NCBI GenBank assembly: GCA_966250335.1
Contig: CBINGZ010000031.1
Coordinates: 4,425-68,424 of the forward strand
DNA length: 64,000 bases
DNA from: OLB7 sp966250335
GTDB taxonomy: Bacteria; Bacteroidota; Ignavibacteria; OLB7
Direction of reading: 5' to 3'
Under the pieces are notes generated by a model that saw only the letters and a list, made by a program, of their open reading frames with translations, was not told the DNA's origin and searched no databases. A program made the position numbers and the translations under genes. Positions 1 through 8,700 of the stretch are shown one piece after another. Every line of letters begins with the position of its first letter. The first letter of the stretch is position 1.

Positions 1-288
1 AGCAACGAGGAGATCCGGGAGTTCTGCACGACGCAGTACGGGGTGACCTTCCCGATGTTCGCGAAGATCAAGATTCTCGGGGATGAGGGATCGCCTCTCT
101 ACAAACTTCTCGCCTCCTCCGAGACCGAGCCGATTCACGCCGAGGAGATCCGCTGGAACTTCGTCAAGTTCCTGGTCGATCGTGAGGGGAATATCGTGAA
201 GCGGTTCGGACACAGGATGCCTCCGGAAAGCAGGGAGATCCGTGAGGCGATCGAGGAGCTGCTGAGCCGGGAGACGGTTCCCTCGTAG
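1..288 (+). CDS. Glutathione peroxidase, C-terminal part
   Basis: The frame is open from the first base and ends at 288, so the N-terminus, including the catalytic Cys/Sec and Gln, lies outside the window. The visible 95 residues match the C-terminal half of the thioredoxin-fold peroxidase family: the stretch YGVTFPMFAKI, then PLYKLL, then WNFVKFLVDREG, in which Trp and Asn are the last two members of the Cys-Gln-Trp-Asn catalytic tetrad. The family reduces hydroperoxides with glutathione or, in most bacteria, thioredoxin. It converges with the small gene at 294-578 across a 5-base gap. Confidence 0.93.
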   Translation, partial: SNEEIREFCTTQYGVTFPMFAKIKILGDEGSPLYKLLASSETEPIHAEEIRWNFVKFLVDREGNIVKRFGHRMPPESREIREAIEELLSRETVPS

Positions 289-293
289 AAGGC

Positions 294-578
294 TCAGACC
301 AGGAAGACCCGCAGTTCCACGTCGTTCTCCACATCGACGCCCTCCTCCGGCGTCGCCCAGATGAGCCCTTCGCGTGTTCTGATCGTGAAGTGATGTGTTC
401 CTCTGTCGACCTTGACGTAGGTGAGCAGGAACACCGATAATCTTGCCACTTCGTTTCCGTCCACATAGAGCGTGGATTGAAGCGGCGGTGAACAGTACCG
501 ACGGTCCAGCCGCAGCGTGACCCAGTGGTCGACGCCGAGCGTGAGGATTTCGGTCGCCATGTGGATGAGGTTCTTCAT
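294..578 (-). CDS. Small hypothetical protein
   Basis: This 94-residue reading frame is not a family I recognise. It has balanced composition and alternating hydrophobic and polar strands (HWVTLRLDR, STLYVDGNEVARL, HHFTIRTREG, VELRVFLV), which suggests a small all-beta domain resembling PEGA-like surface modules. There is no signal peptide or membrane segment. A second ATG at 560 gives 88 residues and begins where the strand pattern starts; neither start has a good ribosome site. It is convergent with the peroxidase gene and divergent from the exported protein at 636. Confidence 0.55.
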   Translation of the reverse strand: MKNLIHMATEILTLGVDHWVTLRLDRRYCSPPLQSTLYVDGNEVARLSVFLLTYVKVDRGTHHFTIRTREGLIWATPEEGVDVENDVELRVFLV

Positions 579-635
579 GGTCTCGGTCGGTCCGGTTCCG
601 ACGGGGGAAGCTCCATCGGAACGATACTTCGGTCA

Positions 636-1406
636 ATGAACAGGATGATCTCCATATCGACGAGCCCGCCGGTCGCGCTGATGCTGGCCCTGCTTCTTCC
701 TGCCGCGGCGGCGCAGGAGGAGAGCGGTCCGGTCTCCGCGATCTATCGCAACACGTTCCAGGGGAACAACCTGGCCGGCTGGTCGACCGTCGTGAGGGAT
801 CGTTCGCGACAGAAGGGGATCGGCGTCTCCACGACACCGGACAGAACAGAGAAAGTCCTCGGCGAGTTCGGGAACCAGACCGTCCACCTCGATCTGGAGG
901 GTCTGCCGCCGCACGATTCGATCACCCTCTCGTTCGATCTTCTCATCATCAGATCGTGGGACGGCAACGACGCCAGATACGGTCCCGATATCTGGCGGCT
1001 CGCCGTGGATGGGAAGGAGACCCTGAAGACATCCTTCTCCAACACGACGTCGCCTCAGTCCTACCCCGCCCGATATCCCGCCTCGCGCCGCCCGCGCGCC
1101 GCCGCCGCCGCCGTCAACTGCTACGGCTACACCTGGGCCCTCAGCGGGATCTTCGACGGTCCGATGGATGCCGCGTACAGGATCACCCGTACCCTTCCCC
1201 ATACCGGAAAGAGCGTGCGGCTCTCGTTCGGCGCCTCCCTCGTCGATCCGGACGAGATTCTCGCCAACGAAAGCTGGGCGCTCGACGACGTCGTGGTGAC
1301 GGTTCAGGAGGCGACACGGCCGCCTCAGGTCAAGGTCGAGGAGTCGACCGTGGATACCGTTGTCGTCGAGCCCCTTCCGACCCCTGTATATACGGGCGCT
1401 CCCTGA
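636..1406 (+). CDS. Exported hypothetical protein, beta-sandwich-like
   Basis: The 256-residue product starts at the ATG at 636, because the frame upstream of it is shadow-like and this start opens directly into a signal peptide (positive residues, hydrophobic run VALMLALLLPAAAAQ, likely cleavage after AAA or AAQ). The mature part has strands typical of carbohydrate-binding or jelly-roll domains (IYRNTFQGNNLAGW, ITLSFDLLIIRSWDG, VRLSFGASL, ESWALDDVVVTV). The last line resembles the end of secreted lectin-like domains in which a final DDVVV strand closes the sandwich. No catalytic motif and no type IX sorting domain are visible. Function unknown; probably periplasmic or surface. Confidence 0.72.
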   Translation: MNRMISISTSPPVALMLALLLPAAAAQEESGPVSAIYRNTFQGNNLAGWSTVVRDRSRQKGIGVSTTPDRTEKVLGEFGNQTVHLDLEGLPPHDSITLSFDLLIIRSWDGNDARYGPDIWRLAVDGKETLKTSFSNTTSPQSYPARYPASRRPRAAAAAVNCYGYTWALSGIFDGPMDAAYRITRTLPHTGKSVRLSFGASLVDPDEILANESWALDDVVVTVQEATRPPQVKVEESTVDTVVVEPLPTPVYTGAP

Positions 1407-1436
1407 CGGGGCGCTTCCTTGAATCATCATGTTGCC

Positions 1437-1895
1437 ATGCCCCGCGCTCCCTTTCAGGTTCTGGTGATCCCCTTCCGTCGATCCGGCGACGGCTGCCGTG
1501 AGTATGCGCTCTTCCGCAGGAGCGACGATGGAAAATGGCAGGGGATTGCGGGCGGGGGTGAAGCGGGAGAGACGCCTGAGGGAGCCGCCCGCCGCGAAGC
1601 GTTCGAGGAGGCGGGGATCGGAACCGACGCGCGACTGGTCGCTCTCGATGCGACGACATCGATTCCGGTGGTCCATTTCGGCGACGGGAATCTGTGGCCG
1701 GGGCTCTACGTGATTCCGGAGCATGCTTTCGGCATCGAATGTCCGGAGGGGATCATCCGCCTCTCCGCCGAGCATGTCGCCCACGAGTGGCTCCGTTACG
1801 AGGATGCGCTTGCCCGCGCTTCGTGGGAGAGCAATAGAACGGCCCTCTGGGAGCTGGATCGTCGTCTCGCCGATGCTCTCCCGGGCTCACGGTAG
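1437..1895 (+). CDS. NUDIX hydrolase
   Basis: A complete NUDIX box (G-x5-E-x7-REUxEExGU) is present around residues 40-62, ending REAFEEAGI. It coordinates the metal that hydrolyses X-linked nucleoside diphosphates. The N-terminal FQVLVIPFRRS and the size (152 residues) resemble the dihydroneopterin-triphosphate/dATP pyrophosphatase group, but the substrate cannot be set from sequence. ATG 1437 is preferred; an in-frame TTG at 1419 would add six residues. The 3' end overlaps the convergent DUF547 gene by nine bases. Confidence 0.85.
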   Translation: MPRAPFQVLVIPFRRSGDGCREYALFRRSDDGKWQGIAGGGEAGETPEGAARREAFEEAGIGTDARLVALDATTSIPVVHFGDGNLWPGLYVIPEHAFGIECPEGIIRLSAEHVAHEWLRYEDALARASWESNRTALWELDRRLADALPGSR

Positions 1896-2711
1896 TTCCC
1901 GCGCCGTCAGTCCCCAGTCGTATTCCTCGTAGCGGATCTCCTCCGGCGGTATCAGGGCGATGAGCCGCGCCTCGGCCGGGTCGCTCCAGTAGCGCGCAAC
2001 ATATGCCGGAACGGAGCCGGCGCTCTTCACGAAATCCTCCCTGTACCATGCGAAGATCATCGAGAGGTGGAGTTCGCCGTCGCGGAGGTAGTTCCACCGG
2101 CGGTCGTTGAGGTAGTCGACGGCCGCCCGTTCCGCAATCCCCTGGTAGTTCTCCACCTCGTACGCCTCGCGCATGACGCGCGGGCAGCTCATCGAGGCGC
2201 AGTTGATGGTGAAGTGGATCAGCGCGTTCCCCAGTTTCCGCACCTTCTCATCCTCGATCTGCTGAAGCGTCATCCTCACCCCCTCGATCTCCGCCACCTC
2301 CAGATCCCACGGGCTCGTCAGTTCCGTTCCGACCCCTGCCGGCCCGGCCGCGATCTCGGTGATGCTGCCGAGTTGCTTTCCCATCTCCGGTTCAAGGTTG
2401 TCGATGATCAGCTGAAAGGTGAGCGCGTTGTAGGCGTTCGTCCAGAAGGCGAGCTGCTCGCGTGCGGGCATCGCCGACGGGCGGGCGCCGTTGATCATGC
2501 CGATGAAGCGCCGGAAGTCGGGATTGCGTCCGACCCCCTCGTAATCGACGTACCCTTCGGGATCGACGTGGGCCGCCAGCACCGCGCTCCACGGCTCGTA
2601 GCTCAGCGGTTCCTCCAGGGCCGGGCGGATGAACGATCCGCCGCCGTTGCCGGCCGGGGCGGGGTCCGCGCTCTGTGGATGCACGCCTGATCCGGATGCT
2701 GTCGGGTTCAA
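1887..2711 (-). CDS. DUF547 domain protein
   Basis: The 274-residue protein carries the DUF547 signature in order: AFWTNAYNALTFQLI near residue 88, LIHFTINCASMSCPR near 164, and a closing MIFAWYREDF near 218. Members are widespread in Bacteroidota and proteobacteria, and no enzymatic role is established; a papain-like fold has been proposed. The start is a TTG at 2711, supported by an AAGGAG Shine-Dalgarno eight bases upstream. No clear signal peptide is seen, although many relatives are exported. The next gene, the DASS transporter, is divergent. Confidence 0.85.
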   Translation of the reverse strand: MNPTASGSGVHPQSADPAPAGNGGGSFIRPALEEPLSYEPWSAVLAAHVDPEGYVDYEGVGRNPDFRRFIGMINGARPSAMPAREQLAFWTNAYNALTFQLIIDNLEPEMGKQLGSITEIAAGPAGVGTELTSPWDLEVAEIEGVRMTLQQIEDEKVRKLGNALIHFTINCASMSCPRVMREAYEVENYQGIAERAAVDYLNDRRWNYLRDGELHLSMIFAWYREDFVKSAGSVPAYVARYWSDPAEARLIALIPPEEIRYEEYDWGLTARELP

Positions 2712-2839
2712 CTATTCCTCTCCTTCTTCCTGTTTTGACGAAGGGCGTTCGTATGTGAGGCGAGAGTGTTATACTATGTGTCTGCCGCGTAGTACTCCAT
2801 TCCGCCGGACCGGCCGGTCCGTATCAACCAGTCGAGCAC

Positions 2840-4363
2840 ATGAGTCGCTTCAGTACGTTCAGAAGATCCAGGGAGATCGCGATTGCGGTCGATCCTTCTC
2901 AGCTTTCCATGGAGGAGATGCGGCCGCACGCGATGGCCGGGGAGCACTCATGGTGGAAATGGGGGCTGATCCTGCTGGTCGGCTTCGGGATCATGCTGAT
3001 TCCTCCCCCGGAGGGGATCACCATGAACTCATGGGGACTCTTCGCGATCTTCATGGCGACCATCGTCGGGTCGATCGTCCGGCCGCTGGCGGGAGGGGCG
3101 ATCGTGCTGCTCGGGGTCGTGGCTGTGGCGGTCACCGGCGTTCTGCCGGGGGCAACGGCCACCGAAACCGTCTCCAACGCTCTGCGCGGCTACATGGACC
3201 CGATCGTCTGGCTGGTGCTGGCCGCCTTCTTCATCTCCTGCGGGATGGTGAAGACAGGGCTGGGGAAGCGGATCGCCTACGTCTTTATACGATCGATCGG
3301 CCACAGCACGCTCGGGCTCGGATATTCGCTGATCGCCACCGACATGGTTCTGGCGTCGGTCATCCCCTCGAACGCGGCACGCTCCGGAGGGGTCATCTTC
3401 CCGATCGCGCGGAGCATCTCGGAGGCGTACGAATCCCGTCCCGGACCGACGTCGAAACGGCTGGGAGCGTATCTGATGCCGCTCCTCTACCAGTCCGACG
3501 TCATCATCTGCGCCACCTTCCTTACGGGGCAGGCGTCGAACGCGATCATCGCGAAGTTCGCCGCCACCACGGCGAACGTGGAGCTGAGCTACACGACCTG
3601 GCTGCTCGCGTCGATCGTCCCGTCGCTCGTGGCGCTGCTCGTGGTGCCGTTCATCCTCTACAGGATCGACACGCCGGAGATCACGGAGACACCGGACGCG
3701 ACGGCGATCGCCTCCGAGGAACTGAGGAAGATGGGGCGGATGTCGGCCCATGAATGGCTCATGCTCGGCATCTTCGGGCTGATCGGCATCCTCTGGATGA
3801 CGACCGGTTACCACGGATTCCATTATGCGGCCGTCGCCCTTGCCGGCATCGCCGCTCTGCTGCTGACCGGCATCATCGACTGGGAGGATATGCTGGGAGA
3901 GCGGGAGGCATGGGACGTCTTCATCTGGTACGGCGGCCTGGTCGGCCTGGCCGATGCCCTCTCCAAGACCGGCATCACCAACAAGTTCGCGGAGGCCTCC
4001 GCCGGCTTCACCGAGGGATGGATCTGGTGGGGAGCGCTGGCGACTCTGGCCCTGATCTACTTCTACGCCCACTACGCGTTTGCCAGCATCACCGCGCACG
4101 TCACGGCGATGTATATCCCGTTCCTCGTCGTCGTTCTTGCGGCGGGGGCGCCGCCGTGGGTCGCCGTGCTGACGCTTACCTTCTTTTCCAACCTGAGCGC
4201 CTCGCTCACGCACTACGGAACGACTCCTGCTCCGATATATTTCGGCGCGAACTACATCAAGCAGAAGACCTGGTGGCGCTTCGGCCTGATCGCCTCGATC
4301 CCCAACATCGTGATCTGGGGATTGATCGGCATGCTCTGGTGGAAGATCATCGGCCTCTGGTAA
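2840..4363 (+). CDS. DASS-family (SLC13-like) dicarboxylate/anion transporter
   Basis: The 507-residue inner-membrane protein has about a dozen hydrophobic segments after a polar N-terminus of roughly 40 residues. It carries the divalent anion:Na+ symporter signatures: SNAARSGGVIFPI in the first half and SNLSASLTHYGTTPAPIYF in the second, the two substrate- and sodium-binding loops of the inverted repeat. It is closest in style to the plant plastid 2-oxoglutarate/malate translocator and bacterial CitT/YflS group, so di- or tricarboxylate transport or exchange is the likely role. Which ion drives it is not visible. It stands alone between divergent and convergent neighbours. Confidence 0.9.
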   Translation: MSRFSTFRRSREIAIAVDPSQLSMEEMRPHAMAGEHSWWKWGLILLVGFGIMLIPPPEGITMNSWGLFAIFMATIVGSIVRPLAGGAIVLLGVVAVAVTGVLPGATATETVSNALRGYMDPIVWLVLAAFFISCGMVKTGLGKRIAYVFIRSIGHSTLGLGYSLIATDMVLASVIPSNAARSGGVIFPIARSISEAYESRPGPTSKRLGAYLMPLLYQSDVIICATFLTGQASNAIIAKFAATTANVELSYTTWLLASIVPSLVALLVVPFILYRIDTPEITETPDATAIASEELRKMGRMSAHEWLMLGIFGLIGILWMTTGYHGFHYAAVALAGIAALLLTGIIDWEDMLGEREAWDVFIWYGGLVGLADALSKTGITNKFAEASAGFTEGWIWWGALATLALIYFYAHYAFASITAHVTAMYIPFLVVVLAAGAPPWVAVLTLTFFSNLSASLTHYGTTPAPIYFGANYIKQKTWWRFGLIASIPNIVIWGLIGMLWWKIIGLW

Positions 4364-4395
4364 AAGACGTATCGCGACGCGACCCTCCTCATTTC

Positions 4396-5646
4396 TCAGA
4401 ACAGATCGTTCAGGCACGGCTTCGGTCCGGCGAAGGCCCGCGCCATCAGATCGGCTGCGTCCGGGTCGGCCGTGATCACTCCCGCCCGGAGCGCTTCGTC
4501 CGGGGTGACGTAGCCCAGATAGAGCTGGGTGAAGGGGCCGATCCCCATCGAGGCGGTCGCCGTCCCCTCTTCCGAAGCGTCGGCGATCGTCAGATATCCA
4601 TCTGAGAACGATAAATCAAGGGGGACGTTGTTCTCCGGTATCCCTCCGTCGTCGACGATCAGCCTCATCCTTCCCTCGGCCCGGTTGTAGCGCGGTCGCG
4701 CACGGAGCGCTCCCGCGGTGTCCAGAACCCGGGCCATGACGCCGAAGAGATGCTTCGGGCCGTACTGCTCCGAGATCGGTCCCATGATCGCCCCTTCGTC
4801 ACGCGGGTTGTTCAGCCTCAGTTCAAGCCGTTCGTCGGGGGGAAGAAGGAGCCTGACGGTGCGGAACTGATCGCGTAGCGTTGCGACATATCCCAGCAGG
4901 CCGCGGGTTGCCTTCTCATCCTCGGCCGCTATCTCCGGAGAGAAGAGGATCATGTCGCTTTCTCCCGCCGCTCCCGGTCTGTTTTTATACTTGAAGACGA
5001 GATAACCGCCGACCGTTCCTTCCTCGTCGATATAGACCGCCGCGAAGCTCGTTCCGCCGTTCACTATCCGTTCCTCCCAGTAACGCTCCGAACGCTCCAC
5101 CATCAGTGTGGAGCGGCGCATGATCCGATCGTGGCAGGCGGCGACGGCCGGCAGATCCTCCGGAGCGGCAAGCCGTACGCGGGTCCGTTCCGCATAGATC
5201 GGCATATCTGCCGGGTTGAAGGTCCAGACCTTCCGTTCCACGCAGAGCGCGTAGCCGAGCGAGGCGTAGAAGTCGTGACGGAAGGGGTAAAGGGTGGAGA
5301 TCGTCGCTCCGCCGGCCCGTGCTCTGCGCAGCCCCTCGGTCACCAGGTCGGAGGCATATCCGTACCGCCGTCCTTCGGGGGAGACGGCGACTCCTCCCAG
5401 GCCGACCATGCTCTGCGGGGCGCCCCCTATCCAGGTCGTAAAGGGGATGCAGGCCATCGTCGTCAGGATGGTTCCGTCACCTTCCCCCACCAGTCTGATC
5501 GCGACCGGAAAGATCGGATTGTTCCGCAGTCCCTCCTCGCGGGTCGCGATCGGCGTCGCGTTCGGGAAGGAATGGAAGCTGAGCCGGGCGAGAGCGGGGA
5601 TATCGGCGTCCGTTGCCGTTCTGAAGGTGAGCCTGGACTGATCCAT
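4396..5646 (-). CDS. Eis-like GNAT acetyltransferase
   Basis: The 416-residue product matches the Eis architecture: an N-terminal GNAT domain with an acetyl-CoA loop (GLGGVAVSPEGRRYGYASDL, residues about 95-114), a second GNAT-like domain, and a C-terminal SCP2-like domain (LDLSFSDGYLTI onward). Characterised Eis enzymes acetylate amines, including aminoglycosides, and use the C-terminal carboxylate as a base; here the chain also ends in Phe. ATG 5646 was chosen because the GNAT domain starts at once (RLTFRTATDADIPALARL); the 34 residues of open frame before it look non-coding. The native substrate is unknown. Confidence 0.82.
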   Translation of the reverse strand: MDQSRLTFRTATDADIPALARLSFHSFPNATPIATREEGLRNNPIFPVAIRLVGEGDGTILTTMACIPFTTWIGGAPQSMVGLGGVAVSPEGRRYGYASDLVTEGLRRARAGGATISTLYPFRHDFYASLGYALCVERKVWTFNPADMPIYAERTRVRLAAPEDLPAVAACHDRIMRRSTLMVERSERYWEERIVNGGTSFAAVYIDEEGTVGGYLVFKYKNRPGAAGESDMILFSPEIAAEDEKATRGLLGYVATLRDQFRTVRLLLPPDERLELRLNNPRDEGAIMGPISEQYGPKHLFGVMARVLDTAGALRARPRYNRAEGRMRLIVDDGGIPENNVPLDLSFSDGYLTIADASEEGTATASMGIGPFTQLYLGYVTPDEALRAGVITADPDAADLMARAFAGPKPCLNDLF

Positions 5647-5712
5647 CGTGTGTCGATATTGGATGTCTGGATGGGATTCGTTCAACAACAGCATTCCCGC
5701 CGGGATCGGGGC

Positions 5713-5748
5713 AAAAAAAGTGGAGGAGGGATGATCTCCCTCCTCCAC
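5713..5748 (-). terminator. Intrinsic terminator of the repeat surface protein
   Basis: A perfect 12-bp stem (5720-5731 with 5737-5748, loop of five) is followed on the minus strand by seven T residues. It lies 27 bases after the stop of the surface gene at 5775. Confidence 0.92.
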
Positions 5749-5774
5749 ATGCGTTCATCCTCTACACGACCCGA

Positions 5775-8700
5775 TCAGTTGTTCGAGCGGGCGGTCTCGA
5801 TCCACTCGTCGCCGTCCCAGATCAGCGTGATCGTATCATCCTCCAGCATGTCGTAAGTGGCGGTGCTGATATTGATGTTCCCGCCGTCGCTGAGCCTGAC
5901 GCCGTTGACGCCTGTTGCCGTACACTGCACCACCAGAACCTGTCCGTTTTCGGCCCCGTTGGCGATGGTGACGGCGCGCGACGCCGGGGCGGCGTTCGAT
6001 GAGACCTGGACGTAGGAACGGTTCGCGACCGCAAGGTTGGTCGTGGCGGTGGTGGCGCTTGCGCTCGAGTTGATGATGGCGAGGCCGCCGTCGATTGCGA
6101 GCTTCACGTCCGGATCGCTGGTTCCCATGCCGATATGTCCGTCCGATTCGATACGCATCCGTTCGAGTCCGGAGTTGGAGCCGTCCGGCGTCGTGAAGAA
6201 CTCGAGGCGACCCGGCATATCCGATCCGTTGGAGGGATTTCCATCGACGGTGAAGCGGATTCTGGCCGCCCCCTCGTACGCGCTTCCGTCCCAGCCGGCG
6301 CCGACGATCTCCGCGACATCGTCGCCGTCCTGTACCGGTTCCTCGCTGCCGCCGTTGTCGCGGGCGCGGCGGAGGATGAGCTGCGAGATCTGCGAGTCGT
6401 GCCGCGACGTCACTCTGATATCGGCATCCTCATCCTGGACCTCGAGGGTTTTGCCCGGACTGCTCGTGCCGATACCGACCAGACCGTCCGACATGATGAT
6501 CATCCGGCGCTCCGGCGTGACCGATCCGTCGGGTGTCGTGAAGAACTCGATGCGGCCCGGCATGTCGTTGTTCCCGACGTTGCCGTCGGTGGAGAACTTG
6601 ATGAAGCCCGTGTTGACGAACTCGTCGCCGTCATAGGCCTGTCCGCGGATCGTGCCGACGTCGTAACTGCCGTTCAATATCGAGGTCATCGCGCCGACGG
6701 TTCCGCGGGCGCGGCGCAGCCTGATATCCGAGTCGTTGAGGTTGTCGGCGACCGAGGTCAGGACGATGTCGGAGTTGGTGCCGAGGACGTCGACCGTGGC
6801 GATCGGCGCGGTGGTGCCGATACCGATGTTGCCGGCTGCGTCGATTCTCATCCGCTCATGCGGTCCTCCCGATCCGGTCACGAACCGGATCGGCGTGTTG
6901 TCGAGCGTGCCGAAGAGATTGTTCGTTCCATCCGTCAGTCCGGTGTTCCCTTCGGTGAGCCATCCGGAGTTGCTGCCGGTGGTCACGAATCCTTCCCATG
7001 CAGGGGCGCCGGGCGTTCCGAAGTTGAAATCGTAGCTGTTGGTCGTGGTATTGTAGACCAGCAGTCCGGTGGCGGGGTTGACGATGTTGTTCCGTTCGGT
7101 CGAGGTCAGACGGGGGAGAAGGAGTCCCTTCGTCGTCGAGTTCAGGCTGAGGATCGCCGAGGGATCGAGCGTGTTCGAGCCGAGGGCGAGACTTCCGTCA
7201 TCTCCCATCACGACTTCCGGGGTGAGGTCCCCCGTGAAATCGTAGAACATCAGGTTGCTGTTGTAGTCGTAGCCGAAATCGACCTCGTTCCCGTTCGTTC
7301 CGATATGAATGCTGGCAAGGCCGTCGACGTAGATCCGATTCCAGCGCTCGAGTGAGTTGCCGAGGTTGTAGACCGCGTTCGTGAGGGGGGAGATGTCGCC
7401 GCCGGCGCCGATGGCGTTGCCGCTTCCCATCGTCGTGACCACGAGGGCGTCGGCCGGGCTCTGTCCGTTGCCGATGCTGAACCGGCCGGCGCTTCCTTCT
7501 CCCATCGTCCCCACGTCCAGGGCGGTGGAGGTGTTCGAGAGGTCGGTGATATCGAAGAGTCCGACGCTTCCCGCGGTTCCGGTGTTCTGCGCTTCGATGG
7601 TATTCCCGGTTCCCGCCGTCGAGGCTTCGATCGTGTTGCCGGCGTTGGCGGCGTCCGTGATGCTGAAGGCGCCGGCATTTCCGGCGGCGCCGGAGTTCAC
7701 GACGTTGAGCGCGTCACCGGTGCCGTTGGTGCTCACATTCACTGCGTCGGCGCTGTTCCCGGTGTTGTTCACGGTGAAGTTGCCGGCGCTTCCGCCCCCC
7801 TGGGTCGTGGCATCGACCGCGTTGTCGTTGTTGGCCGCGTTGGTGACGGCGAAGTCCCCCGCGCTTCCGGCGGTGCCGGAGTTCACGGCGTTCAGAGCAT
7901 CGCCGGTGCCGTTGGTCTGGGCGTTTACCGCGTCGGCGCTGCTGGTTGCGTTGTTGATGCTGAAGTTGCCCGCCGAACCGCCGCCGACCGTCGATCCGTT
8001 CACAACGTTGTTGTCGTTGACCGGGTTGGTGATCTGGAAGTTACCCGCGCTGCCGGCGGTGCCGGCGTTGGCTGCATAGAGAGCATTGCCGGTGCCGTTG
8101 GTCTCGCTCCTCACCGCGTCGGAGCCGTTGGCCGCGTTGTTGATGGCGAAGTCGCCCGCGCTGCCGCCGCCGACGGTCGAGACCTCAAGGACATCGCTGT
8201 TGTTGGCGGCATTGCTGGTCTCGAAACTTCCCGCGCTTCCGGCTGTGCCTGAGTGCACCGATTCGAGAGCATGGCCCATGCCGTTGGTCTCGATCTCCAC
8301 TGCCTCGGCGGTGCTGGCTCCGTTGTTGATGGCGAAGTCGCCCGCGCTACCGCCGCCGACGGTCAAGGCATTGACCGTTGCGCTGTTGTTGACGGAGTTG
8401 TTCGTTCGAAAGAAACCGGCGCTTCCGGCGGTGCCGGAGTTATCGGCGTTGAGCGCATGTCCGGTCCCGTCGGTCCGGGCGTTGAGAGCGCTGGCGCTGT
8501 TGGCGGCGTTGTTGACCGCGAAGCTCCCCGCACTGCCGGCGCCGAAGGTCAACGCATCGACCGTGTTGGTGGAGTTGGTCGTGTTGGTCGTACGGAAGAG
8601 GCCCGCGGCTCCGGACGTGCCGCTGTTCAGGGCCTCGACCGCGTTGGCGGTGCCGTTGGTCTGGGCAAGCACCGCGATGCCGGTGCTGGCGCTGTTGTCG